Source: Litomosoides sigmodontis (lineage: Eukaryota; Nematoda; Chromadorea; Rhabditida; Onchocercidae). Taken from it: 64,000 nt of DNA. The translations under genes and the position numbers were made by a program. Location: the NCBI GenBank assembly GCA_963070105.1, contig OY718806.1, positions 2,002,865 to 2,066,864 on the forward strand, read 5' to 3'. Below the pieces are notes generated by a model. The model made no database searches and was not told the origin of the DNA. It was given only the letters and a program-made list of their open reading frames with translations. Shown piece by piece: positions 29,293-43,070 of the stretch; position 1 is the stretch's first letter; each line of letters starts with the position of its first letter.

Positions 29293-29592
29293 TTATTTGG
29301 CTGATATGAAAGCATAAGGAGAAAAAAGAAGAATGACAGACAAAGCTAATAATTCATTTAGCAAAAATGGATTGTTTTGAGCAAAGCTGTTCACTGAGTG
29401 TTCCTCATCCTTCTTAGGTATAATTAAGCCATGAATTTTATCTTTCAAATCCTCTTGTAAAATTTTACAAATTTCCCACGTTTTACATAGGAATCTGGTG
29501 AATTCAAAACACAAATCCGTCTTTGTTAATTTTTGTACGAATTCAGGCTGTAGTAATTCCACAAATATAATAATAGATAAAATTGCATTCAT
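29293..29592 (-). CDS. small putative secreted or membrane-anchored protein, about 99 aa
   Basis: A single uninterrupted frame from ATG (MNAILSIIIFVELLQPEF) to TAA. The first 13 or so residues are hydrophobic and could be a signal peptide. The middle has three Cys (TDLC, FLC, EIC) within about 16 residues and a dibasic site in IPKKDEEHS. The last 20 residues (LLNELLALSVILLFSPYAF) are hydrophobic, as in a GPI-anchor signal or a membrane helix. Codon use and amino-acid balance are better than in neighbouring random frames, which is the main support. I recognise no family, see no introns, and found no AATAAA close by. It could be an exon of a larger gene, or a chance frame. Confidence 0.4.
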   Translation of the reverse strand: MNAILSIIIFVELLQPEFVQKLTKTDLCFEFTRFLCKTWEICKILQEDLKDKIHGLIIPKKDEEHSVNSFAQNNPFLLNELLALSVILLFSPYAFISAK

Positions 29593-30737
29593 ATTATTCA
29601 AGTGAAATATTTTAACAAATTAATTGCAATTTCAATGAATTCATTTGAATGAAAAAATATTTTTGCAAGAATTCGTCAATCATTTTTAATCAAATGTTTG
29701 CTGGAATTTTCCTTTCGTTTTTCTCAGTGCTTTTTTTTTCTTTCCATCACGCCGATGAAGATTTGCTTTGACATGTTTTTTCACTTTAACAATTTTACAA
29801 AAATTATTTTAACATAAAATTCGCACTTAAATGTACGGACTGACTAACTTTTCATTCGATAGTAACAAGTTATATATTTTTTTCCTTGCTAATTTAATTC
29901 ATTGTGTGATAATAGCATTTAATATTTTTTGCTCATTGAAAATTACAATCATATCAATTTGTTCGATAATAGTAGTAGCAATTACTTGAATGATTTATTT
30001 GAAATTCAATTGTTCTCATTCGTAATTATGATTTAATACTAATTTCGATTTGTGTGAGAAAATAGAATAATTTTCATGAATTACACATGCAAAAATAATA
30101 CTTATATGCTAATCAATCAATCAATATGTTAAGGATTGAACTGAAGACAAAATTATAGGTTGTCGATCAATCGATCGATAATTTCCATTTTTCTCTTCAG
30201 TTATTGCGGTAATAAAACAATCTAATAATGAACTTATTTTGATATACCAAATGAAGTAGCTTTTTTTGACAAGTTTTAATTTAATTAAAATTACACTAAT
30301 AATATTGATTGTTTCAAATTTTAACGAGATAAAAGCAAACGAAAAAAAATGGCTAAATAATGAAGATACTTGCTGGTGAATTGATCGTATCGCATGCCTG
30401 ACTAAATTCATTTTCACTTCGTGCTTTTGTTTTTTGATCTCATTTAAATGAACAATCGATAGCATTTAGTTTCACCTCTTCCTCTCTTTCTCTCTTTCTC
30501 CCTCCCTCTCTCTCTCTCTCTCACTCACCCTCTCTTTTAGCATTGATAAAATTTCTCCTCTTTTGATTTCAATTTACACCTTTTCAAGTGAACTAATGAT
30601 GATGATGATATCCTCTACTGCACGCACCTCCAATATGAATAATTCGGTACATCATAAATAAGAGTGAAATTTCCAACTCATTTTAGCTCATTTAAAATCT
30701 TAAACATTGCTCTCTTTGTGTTTTCATTTGAGAGGAA

Positions 30738-30803
30738 TTTGCAAATTCCACTGAACTATGCTAACATGGAAATCAGTTAGCATAGTTTAGTGGTAGTTGC
30801 AAA
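30738..30803. ncRNA. pre-miRNA-sized hairpin, candidate
   Basis: Two arms of 28 nt pair around a 10-base loop (ATGGAAATCA). The 18 loop-proximal pairs (CCACTGAACTATGCTAAC with GTTAGCATAGTTTAGTGG) have one G-T wobble. A 3-nt internal loop follows, then seven perfect pairs at the base (TTTGCAA/TTGCAAA). Total length, 66 nt, matches a typical pre-miRNA. Either strand would fold. It could equally be a tiny foldback repeat. No known miRNA seed was recognised. Confidence 0.4.
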
Positions 30804-32126
30804 TTATGCTAACCGGAAAAATGATCTTAATTCACAATTTCAAATTAGACACTCTTCCAGAAAAATTTTTTTTTCTTATTTAATTAGTAATTATTGATAA
30901 AAATGAATTTATTACCAGAATGTAAAACTGTTGAATGGGTTTATTATCATTATTAGAAAAAAAAATAAACATATAATAATATCGTGAAGAGAGGAAAAAA
31001 AGGAACAAAAAAAATAGAGAGAAGGAGGAGGACAAGAGAGAGAGAGAGAGAGAGAGAAGAGAAAATTGCTTGTTGCACAAGGTGTTTGATTACTTCTGGA
31101 AAGTTAAGCAAAAAAAATTTTTCATCAAATTTCAAAAATTCGTCATTAAATGAAGAAAAATGAGAAAAAGCAAGAAATAAGGGAGTGAGAGAGAGAGAGA
31201 GAAAGAAAAAAGAAAAATGACGAGAAGAGAGGAAGTAAAACAGGAATGAAGTGCAAGAAAAGTTCATAAGTGAAAATTGCAAGATAAAGAAAAGGTGACA
31301 ACAATCTTTACCTTTTCATCTTTTTCTTAATGCCAATAAAAGAAAATGATGAAAATTATAGGAGAACAAAGAGAGATAAAAAGAGAAGAGGAGAGAAAGA
31401 CAGAGAGAGAGAAGAATGAAAAAGAGAGATGAATTCGAGGAGGAGAAAAATGAATGATAAAAATTCCCTTTCGTTTTTTTCTCATTTCTTCCTTCCTTTT
31501 CTTCTTCTTTTTATTTATTTTATTTTATTTTTTTTTTTGATTGGTCGATTGCATTTACTGAAGTGCATTTCAATGAAGACGTTTTAACTTTGCAGAGCTT
31601 TTTTGATCAGAAAGAAACAAATTTTTTTTGAAAAAAAATTTAAAAAAAAAAATTGTTAATGCGCAAAGAGGATGATACGCCACACTACTTCATTTATATT
31701 GTGCTACAACAGGCTTCCATTGCTAATTTATCATTTTAGCTTGATCATCATCAGCCCACGTCCTCTCACCCTTTCTCTCTCTCTCTCTCTCATTCTTTCT
31801 CTCCTTTTTTGAAGTTTTTAATGAGTTGAATTTCTTTTCTTTTTTCATTTCAATTCTTTAGCCTTTAATTATAATTATTGTAGTTGTACCGGAATTATTT
31901 TTGATGTAATTATGAGGGTAAAGCAGAAAGAAAAAAAACTAAACGTTTTAAATGAAAACTTCATTATTTTAGAAATTTATTTGAATAATAAAGAAAGGAA
32001 GAAAAAGGGATGGGCGTAAGAGATACTCCTATCCTATTGCTAATACTATTGTAATGTCAAATATACAAATTACAAAATGTTCTCCAATAATTAATGATAA
32101 AAGAAAAGAAGAGAGACAGGGTGGTA

Positions 32127-32145
32127 GGGGGGGGGGGGGGGGGGG
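32127..32145. repeat. poly-G run
   Basis: About 19 consecutive G inside a purine-rich stretch. Confidence 0.95.
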
Positions 32146-35100
32146 AGTAAGGGAGAGATAGATTGCATGAGATGTGACATTATTATCCTTCTTTTACCTA
32201 ACGCAATTTGTAAATTAAAATTTAAAATGCAAGCAAACAAAATTTTGATCATTTCTTATAAAAGATGTGAACTGTAAATTCGTTTACAACATTTTGCTGC
32301 ACATTTCCTTTTTTTTTTAAGACGAATATGGCAAAAACAGAAAATTGTTTTAAATTGGCGCTGAGTGGTTGATTGTTAGAGGTAGTAGGAGGGAAGAGTG
32401 CTGTCTTTTAGGAGTCGAGAATATGAGATGGTATGAATTGGATAAAATTGTCTGATGATAACGATGATGAGAAAAGAAGGTTTAGAGGAGAAAGGGAGAG
32501 GGAGAGAGAAACAGAGAAAGCGAGAAAGAAAAGAGAGAAGAGAGAAATGGAAAAGAGGGAAATAATAAAATGGTTTTTTAAAAAAAAAAGGATGGAAAAA
32601 ACCAAAAAATCTTTTTAAAGTGCATTTTCAATTTTCTGTTGATTGCATGTTAGGCATTTCAGGGGCATTGAACTAAATAGGTCTTCACTGCCTTTTTTTT
32701 TTTGTTTAATTCGAATCAAAACACACACACATATACACACAGAAACACAGACAGACAGACACACACACACACGCGCACACGCACACGCAAAAAAACTGAA
32801 AAGAAAAGCAAAGCAAAAAGTAAATTGCTTCTTTACCTAACATAAAAGTGTTCTAAAGTGCAAAAGCGAAAGAACGAATGTACACGTAGGTTTTAGGCTT
32901 TTTGGATTCTTTCTCACCTCTAATAGGGAGGGGTTCTCTCTCTCTTCCTCTCTCTCTCTCTCTCTCTTTACTTCCTCCTACTGTCTTTTTTTTTGCTTGC
33001 CTTTAATTTCTCCCTTTCTTCCACATTCTTTTTTTTTTTTTAATTTTTGGAATGACAGTTCGATGAAAAATGAGAGTACTGTGACGAGAATGAGAGGAAG
33101 AAAGAAGGAGGAAAAAAAAAGGAAATGAAAGGTTTGAAACTTTTTTTTTTATTTTAATTAATGCATCATTATTGAAGGTTAAATTAGAAAAAAAAAGAAA
33201 AAGATATTATAAATGAATGCTACAGCTTAGCTTAGCATTTTTGTCTTTTTTGAAATAAAGAAATTAAAAAAAAAGAGAGAGGAATTTTTTGCAATCATTT
33301 AATCTCAACAATTGAATTGCGTCAAACGATATACAAATATTAATTTTATAAGCAATGACGAACGAAAAGTGTGGACGCTCAGGCTTATCATAGCAACAAT
33401 AAAACTGTTATGTTTAAACGGTATGAAATGAAATGATCTTTGTTTGACAAATCAAACGAACAATTGAAAAATTTTTAATTTTTGTTCCTAAATAAGAGGA
33501 AGAAAGAAAAGGAAAATTGTGCAATAAGCAAAAAAAAAATAATAATAAATTAATTAAAGGGCGCAATTAGACGGATAGATTGAACAGATCGATGGATGAA
33601 ATTGGATTACAAGAGAGAAACGTGAATTGAGTTGAATTGAATTAATGCATGAAATGGAATGCAGGAATAAATGTGTAAATGATATTCGTGTAAACCGAAT
33701 AAACGTCGAATGGATAAATTGATCAAGAAAATGATTGAAGAGTGGAATGGAATGGATAAGTATGAAACGCACAACGATAGTATGGATGAATGAAAAGACA
33801 ATTTTAAAAAATTTTAAAATGGGAATGAATTTTTAGCAAAGTTGATTTCCGCTTCAGCAAATAATCACTTTATAGTATTACGAAAGTCGAGCGTTCAACT
33901 TTTTTTTCTTACTTCATCGTCTTTTTTTTTTTTCGCTGCACATAAATGATGTCCTTTGCTGGATCAGTGCTATCATTCTATAAATTTTTAAAATGTTTAA
34001 AGTGCATTTCAAGTGCCTTTTCATTAACCCTTTGCAATATTCCTGTTGCCTTTCTTTTTTTCTTTGTTTTTTCTTTTTATAATTTCTATTCTAACAGTTT
34101 CTGCTCCAATCTAATACAGTTGGTTAATGGAAATTTGATTTTTTTTTAACACATATTTCTTAAAATAATGATGCTAAAGTCATTCATTCGATAACATTCA
34201 ATCAAATAAAAAAAAAATGGAATAAAATTATTAAAATAAAAAAGGTATAATAAATAGCATCGCTTCTATTTCTTTATTTGTTTTTTCTGTGGTTTAAAAT
34301 TTCAATGCAAAAAATATGGCGTAAGCGAAGGAAAAACATAAACAAATGCATAAATGCCAAAGTATGATTTATGCATCAAATTTAATATGATCATATTGCA
34401 GTCATCGATAAAAATTACATATGTGGTGAAGGCGAAGGAGAAGAAGATGTGCATGTTTCTGATCATTTTGAAACAATTCAACAAAAAATGGTGGAAAAAA
34501 AAAGTGATTTAAAATTATAAAAGTTTTCATTAGATGGAAGAATTTGAAACTGACCTGTTGCATGCATTCGCATGATGTAAAAGAATGCATAATTCAATTT
34601 GTTTAGTGGATTGTTCCATAAATTATTTCATTTTAAATGTGTTCCAATTTTCATTTCCATTTCAAAAATTTTATCACCATCATATTGGATACTGAAACAT
34701 GCAGTCATCGTACAAGAATCCATGATTGTGCTGAAAAGAGAAGGAGAAAGAGGGAAGGGGAGAGAGAGAGAGAGAGGAAGAAAAAGAAAGGAAGACAATA
34801 ATCATCTGAAATCTACAAATTCCATAAAGTTCCAGATGATATCAATTGTTTGACATTCTATGAGCGCTTCAAATAATTCACAACATTTCAAAATTATAAC
34901 CAAAACTTCATCAAATTTAAATTTCAAACGTCTTATCACAATGTGGTAAATGTAACAGCACTGATTGTAATTTTAATGATTTAAATGGAATAATTAAATC
35001 GCGTGTCCCACATCACAACTTCCTCTTTAGCGCTTTTTTTTTTATCGTAAATTTTGTTTGTGTAACTGTTAATGATGTAGATGTGATGCATATCACATAA

Positions 35101-36293
35101 CACAGTCAGTAATAATAAATTTAAAACGAAAAAGGCTGCATTTATTTCTTAAATTTTTTACTTCCAAAAAAAAATTTTGATTTTAAAAATGCATTTACAA
35201 AATCAAAATAATATTTCCCTTCTTCGTTTTATCTCTAAAAAAGCATTTCATCTCAAATTCTACTTTTCCTACACTATCATCCTATCGGCGGCTGTTTCAG
35301 TCGTATAGCAGCATGCATTAGTAGCATTGATCAACCATGTAGTAAGCTAGATGATAGCTATTATGAAATGATATTTGCATTGATAAAATTTGATAAGAAA
35401 TCAAAAATTAACTTTTCATTTCCCTCCTTTTTCTGTACTTCGTTTTTTTCCCTCAAAAATTTTGCTCTTTTCTTTTCCCTCTTTCATTTCTTTTTTTTTT
35501 TTTTTTTTTTTTTGTAAAACAAAAATATTCCAACGACTGTTTTGATGAAAGTAGAGAGCAAAAAAAAAAGCAGCGAAATGATTTTGCAGATGAAATAAAA
35601 AAGGCGAAAAAAAAAATGAAATAAAATAATTGCTGTTACATGAAGCTAATGATTTAGCAAACGATTGCTTAGAAAATTTCAATATTACACAGATCACACC
35701 AAACTAACTGGTCGTCGTATCCTTGCGCATAAAATTATTGTCTGCGAAATTTCCGCATTTTTGTTGCATTTTGTTTTTCTTTTCAATATGCTTGATTTTT
35801 TAATATTACATTTTCCTTCCTTTCATTTAGCCGATTTTTTTTCCTTCCCCCTTTTTAGCGGCTTTCCTTTTCCTGTCTCACTCTCTCTCTCTCTCTCTTT
35901 CTCTTCCTCACTTTCATTTTCTTTTGATTTCTTTTTGTTTTATCTCATCAGTTACAGGCTGTCATTAGTAATCATTAGCTAGGTTTTTCTCTTTCTATTT
36001 TTTAAATTCATTAATATGATAATTTGCAGAAAAATTAAACTGGATAGGTTTAATAACTTAGTTTTTCGTTTTTTTTTTTTTTAAAGATGAAATAATGGTT
36101 TAGTTTAAAGTGATGATAATTGGATGAAATGAAAAATTAGATGATCAAATTTGAATCAAATTAATGCATAATTCATTAATCAGTAAAATTTTAATGTATT
36201 TTATGAAAAATCTAAATATGGAGATGATAAATTAAAGCGAAAAAGTGTGGACCTTATATGTTGGTCAACTTTTCGAGCACTCAAAAAAACCAG

Positions 36294-36850
36294 TGTTTAT
36301 CATATATTATTTATCGCGTTTATCATCAAATATGCTAATTCAGAAGCAACCGAAGTAACTAGTAATGCACAGGTAAAGTTAAATTTGTCATAATTTCTAA
36401 AATACGCACAAATGAAAGTGATGTCAGATTGGAGAAATTCATATTATTTTATGATTTAAAAAATTTTTTTTCAGTTTCTCACTCAGCACCCTTTCTTTTT
36501 TTTTTTTTACTTTTTAGCTCTTTTCTTATTTATTTCGTTTGTCATACCTGCCGCAGTGATTTGTGAATTTTAAGCCATTTGTTACATTTAACAAATTTAT
36601 GAACACATATCGTAAAACAGAACAAGTAGCAGCGAGTTATTTTCACGTTTGTGGCAGAGAGCTAATACGTACTTTGATAAAAGGTAAATTTGCAAAATTT
36701 GTCTTAAGTCTTTTTTTTTTTTATCCTTTTGTTAAGATATAAGTATCCTCGAATGGACTCATTATTCATCGTAAACACTTAGCTTTTTCAGCACATCTTC
36801 AATTCAATTTCACAATACGTTTTGTGAAATTGTTTGATGAAATTTTTGCA

Positions 36851-36905
<55 letters not shown>

Positions 36906-37735
36906 TACATACATACATACATACATTAATACGTAAAATAATACACAAATCACATACATCCGCAAAATATTGCAAATTTTACAGTTTAATTTTATGTGTA
37001 AATTAATTTTAAAAACAATACTATGCATTTGAATATCAATTAATTACAGGTATGTACTCCGTCAAATCGCACCTATCCATGTTTTCAGAATACAACAAGT
37101 GTAATATGTAGGTGTTGCTAAAAATTCATTTGTAAAAGGAGGGAAGGTTGAAGCAACCAAATCTTCTATTTTTATTTTTGCTTTTATTTTTTTTGAAATT
37201 TCAATGTTATTCAAAGTTTATTGGAAAAAAGTTCGTTTTTTGCAGCAACTAAGCAAAAATTGAAAGAGAAATTTTCATTTTTGTTTTCTCACTTCTCGGG
37301 TTTGTTTGTTTCATTACTTTCTATTTGAACCATTTTGTAAATTATATTTAAATGAGCATTTATTTAATTGATAAAATTATTTGACTGGAATTTCCATAAT
37401 TTGAGTGGTAGTGAGAGTGTGCAAGCAATTTGATCTCGTCAATATTCAACAATTATCAAGTTTTATCAGTGCGATATCACTTTCGTGTCAGCTTGAAATA
37501 TTTGGTAAATTTGAAAAAAAGAAGTAGTCGTAAAAAATATGGCAGAAATATCATTTTAATAATTATAGTATCAGTTTTAAGAAAAAAAAGAATGAAGTTG
37601 CAAATTACAGACAGAACGTCAAATCGCAGCTATCGTCGCGGTGTTGCGACAGTGTGCTGCGACCATAGGAAATCTTCAAGAAAATATTTAGCGACATTTT
37701 GTTGCAAAATGTCAACTGTCGCACATGTAAAATGA
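36294..37735 (+). CDS. insulin/relaxin-like peptide gene, candidate
   Basis: Exon 1 (about 36294-36372, donor CAG/GTAAAG) reads VYHILFIAFIIKYANSEA, a good signal-peptide core; the start codon must lie on an unfound upstream exon. Exon 2 (36575-36683, acceptor TTTTAAG, donor AAAAG/GTAAAT) reads HVCGRELIRTLIK, matching the relaxin/insulin B-chain motif CGREL. Exon 4 (37611-37735, acceptor AAATTACAG) reads SYRRGVATVCCDHRK and then YLATFCC: a dibasic RR site, then an A-chain-like CC...CC. A possible exon 3 (37049-about 37095, acceptor AATTACAG, donor CAA/GTGTAA) reads VCTPSNRTYPC. This would put the second B-chain Cys exactly 11 residues after the first and add a third B Cys, as in nematode insulins with an extra disulfide. 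Phase agrees from exon 3 to 4 and exon 1 to 2, but exon 2 to 3 is off by one base. The A-chain lacks the usual A11 Cys (Lys instead) and has 13 rather than 12 residues between the CC and the next Cys. A secreted hormone for an insulin-type receptor is inferred from the family. Confidence 0.5.
36852..36926. repeat. (CA)n grading into (CATA)n
   Basis: About 25 CA units, then five CATA units, inside an intron of the insulin-like candidate. Confidence 0.95.
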
Positions 37736-38064
37736 TATATTTCAAACTATCAGTTACTTGTAACTTATATAAATGTTAACAAAGTAAATAAATGTTTTTT
37801 TTTAATTTAGTTTCATAAGTTTGTTATCATTGAGTGAAATTTGAGTGAAATTGATTTTGTTGTGGCATTGCAGTGCATCATCGTCTCAAGTTCGTCATAT
37901 TGAAAAGTCTTGAAATTGATAATGAATTGACATTATAATTTGGAGATATCATACCATATACATTTTATTAGTCATCTATAATTTAGGGTGTAAAAAAAGT
38001 GAATTTTCCTTTCGAAATAATTTTGTCATCTGTTTTATGTTGTAAATTTAATTTCAATTGTTGA

Positions 38065-38104
38065 TATATATCATTTTGTTAGAATGTATATCATTTTGTT
38101 AGAA
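38065..38104. repeat. 20-bp tandem duplication
   Basis: Two adjacent copies of a unit containing TATATCATTTTGTTAGAA, identical over at least 18 bases. Confidence 0.85.
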
Positions 38105-38706
38105 CAATGAATGAATAGGTGAGGATTGATAATCCAACTGATCGATAGCATATTTTATCAGTTAAACATAAAAGTTATGAGTTTCGATAAATCGATAATT
38201 GAGATTATTTGATGAAAATTTTTCAATATTAATAACTATTGATATAAGTTTTTGAAAAGTTATTTGAGAACATTTTGAATTAATAACTAATCAAAAAATA
38301 TTTGTTTGAAGAAATATCCTAAAATGGTTAGTGCTGTTTCGGTCTAGCAATGATTTAAAATTGGAAGCTGAAGTTTTTGAGAATGCAATTGCTTAATTGA
38401 GATTGTTAAAGATAGAAATTATCGAGAATTCATATTGAATGCAATGATTTAAAATGTTTATAAGTATTAAATCTAAATAACGCATCAAAGAATTATGCAC
38501 TGAAGTATCATTTAACGGGCCATGGAAAATCGTTGACAAAAAAATGACGGATGCAATAAATTTGTTGTTTTAGGAATTAGTGTTCATTGTGTCGAGTGTT
38601 TACTTCATACGTATTTCAATTTTTTTTCCAATTTAATATTCATCCCTTTATCTAGCAGTCATGCACTAACATGAAGAAACAATAAAACTGAAAAACAAAT
38701 AAATAA

Positions 38707-38897
38707 GTAAACTGGCATACGTCTATTAAAATTTAATGAGGATTAATACATTAAAATTAATAGGCCGCAAATTGTTATATAACTTTTCTCATTAATTCTA
38801 ATTAATGGGAAAGGTAATATAACAATTTGCGAACTATTAATTTCCATGTATTAGATTTAAAAAAATTGATGCTAATCAATTAATATGCCAGTTTTAC
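38707..38897. mobile_element. MITE-like foldback element, about 190 bp
   Basis: Ends are inverted repeats (GTAAACTGGCATA at the left, TATGCCAGTTTTAC at the right, one base longer). The inner arms are long: CGCAAATTGTTATATAAC pairs with TATAACAATTTGCG and flanking TTAATACAT/ATGTATTA blocks also pair. Nearly the whole element can fold on itself around a short centre near 38806. It has no coding capacity. No clear target-site duplication is visible, so the exact ends and the transposon family are uncertain. Confidence 0.6.
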
Positions 38898-39457
38898 ATG
38901 TATACATTCATTAACGCAAATTATTGTGATATGAACGACTTTTAAGCATTCAATTTACCACATTTACCTAACAACCGTTAACTGCAAACAGTAAACAATA
39001 TCTTCGAACGTATGAAATGCTTAATTGAATTTTAGTGAGTTGTCCTAGAAAGAGCTGAAAAATATCGCAGTTGAATTTAAATGATTAATCCACGTCATAC
39101 ATTATTTTGCAACAACGAACGGTGAATTAAAGAGTTATTTGATTTGTGTTTGAAATGTGCTGTTGAAAACATTGAAGGACGAAATGAAATAGTAAGCTGT
39201 ATTGTTTGTTTCATTTCTTTTTTTTTAAAGTTACACTTGAAATACTTAAAAAGGGTCTTGAAATACTTAAAAATACTTTTAAAAAACTTAAAAAAGGATA
39301 TGGTGAGTAGGTAGGTAATCGATCATATTATTTGAAATTTTTTGGAGAGGAATACGGAAGATGAAAATATCTATTAATCACACCTCATATCACTATTGCA
39401 CTTAGTTCTTATCACAATCATCGTCAATGCACATGGTAGACATCTTTTCACCTTACT

Positions 39458-40295
39458 TCATAGTTTTTCCTTTGTCGATTTTCTACCGCGTCTACCACGT
39501 TTTGCGAGTGCACCACGTTTTGCGAGTGCACCACGTTTTGCGAGTGCACCACGTTTTGCGCGCGAACCACGTTTTGCGAGCGAACCACGTTTTGCGAGTG
39601 CACCACGTTTTGCGACTGCACGAGGTCTACCACGTCCAGTATGTTTGCTACATCTACCACGCCTACCACGTCCACCACTTCCACCACGTCCACCACGTCC
39701 ACGGCGTACACCACGTCGAATATGTTGACAATCCTCCCACTCATTGCTAGGATTGTTCATCGATTTTTTGGCACGTGGTCCTCGAGCAATCTGAAAACTG
39801 CTTGGTTTTCCAGCTTGGTCGTCAATCATTTTCACACACAAAAATTTAATTGCTAGGATTTACTAAAGCAAAAACAAAAACAAAGAATATCTGAAAATTT
39901 ACGTCGCCACAATCGTGAACGTGCGTTCGCTTTCGTGCACGAAGCCAGTAGTAACGTGACGTTGAATCAGATGATTCAGTAATGTGAAGTGATCGGGACG
40001 AAGCGGTTGACGCAGCTCTAGACGTAGTCTCACCAACCGACTGTAAAGATGTATCCAGCCCGCTGTGACTCAGGATTCCTGTTTCATTTTCCAGGCTCGT
40101 AAGAGCAGTGTAATACAATTCATTGTCGCTGCTATTCGATTCCAAATCCGAAGACGAGATATTTTGAACTGGACTACTCTGACCCAATGGTGGAGGCGAA
40201 TCGCTAACGGAAAACTCGGAGAGTCTTGAGGGGTTACGGGATAATCCGAATTCGCCCGCCGGTCCAAATGAAACAACATCGTCACCGGAAAACAT
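39458..40295 (-). CDS. two-exon basic protein with AT-hook-like motif and AKRGAL repeats
   Basis: Exon 1 40295-39903 ends at donor GAC/GTAAAT in phase 0. Exon 2 39790-39458 starts after the strong acceptor GCAGTTTTCAG in phase 0 and ends in TGA, giving 241 aa. The N-terminal half is Ser-rich and acidic (SRNPSRLSEFSVSDSPPP). The C-terminal half is very basic: an Arg-Gly stretch (RRGRGGRGG), then HTGRGRPRA, which contains the RGRP core of an AT-hook, then seven six-residue repeats of the AKRGAL/S/R type. This suggests a nucleic-acid-binding nuclear protein (inference). The start is uncertain: I chose the ATG at 40295 (MFSGDDVVSFG); upstream in-frame sequence reaches a stop near 40392 and includes an acceptor-like TTTCCTCAG. 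Family unknown. Confidence 0.6.
39494..39619. repeat. 18-bp minisatellite, seven copies, within coding exon
   Basis: Seven units of the type ACCACGTTTTGCGAGTGC (plus strand), diverging at two or three positions. They encode the AKRGAL-type repeats on the minus strand. Unit length is a multiple of three, so copy number can vary without frameshift. Confidence 0.95.
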
Positions 40296-40976
40296 ATTGT
40301 TAAAGTAACAAGCAGCGCTGACCTCACAGGAGACGATGCAATGAAACAATGACTGACTGAGGAAATTCATCCATTCCTTCCAGCATTCCACTCAATCAAT
40401 ATGCAAATTACGGACGTTTAGTTGAAGGCTTCTTGCAACTCTCTTGCATCATTTGTGTTTTCTGACTCTATCGTTTTTTTTTCTCACACTAATTCTCTTC
40501 ATTTTTATAACTTAAATTGGATTGATTTTTTCACTAGTAAAAATATTCGATTCTACTCTTCTACTTTGCTTATAGATTTAAAAGTTTGTGAAAAAAAAAG
40601 AAATTTTTTTGCAAGGAAACTTTTGAAAATAACCTTTATGAAGTAATTCCCCCAAAACAACACGTAAAGTCGAATGTTTCTTGCTATATTTCAGTTAGTC
40701 GAATTTATTCAAACATGGCATTCATACATTTAATATTTTAAACATTTTCTAAGTCAGCTTACCTCTCGTATTCCCGTTTCGTTGTTATTTTAGGCATTCC
40801 TGTTAGCGGTCATCATATGTACACTATTGCTATCGTTAATTAAATTTCACTTTTTCATTTCGAAAATTAATAAAATATATTTTCATCAGAGCGAAGAAAA
40901 TCATTCCTCACTTGGAAATAGAGTATACAAATAATAATAAAATCAATAATAGTATTAATATGAATAATAATAATAA
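40296..40976. other. spacer upstream of the minus-strand basic-protein gene
   Basis: About 680 bases between the chosen start at 40295 and the (TAA)n array. May contain the 5' UTR or a missed first exon (in-frame sequence continues to about 40391). No other feature recognised. Confidence 0.4.

Positions 40977-43070
<2,094 letters not shown>

Larger units (their letters stand above)
29593..36290. other. gene-poor region with CT/GA and G tracts
   Basis: Apart from the hairpin at 30738 I see no supported gene over about 6.7 kb. It contains CT tracts near 30502, 31768, 32937 and 35879, GA tracts near 31035 and 31190, a poly-G run at 32127 and T runs near 35493. A short exon-like minus-strand piece at about 35283-35355 (acceptor ATCATCTAG, then about 23 codons) has no partner exon. 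Confidence 0.4.
37736..39457. other. intergenic region between convergent genes
   Basis: Lies between the plus-strand insulin-like candidate and the minus-strand gene ending at 39458. Contains a 20-bp tandem duplication and the foldback element listed separately. No further coding evidence. Confidence 0.4.
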
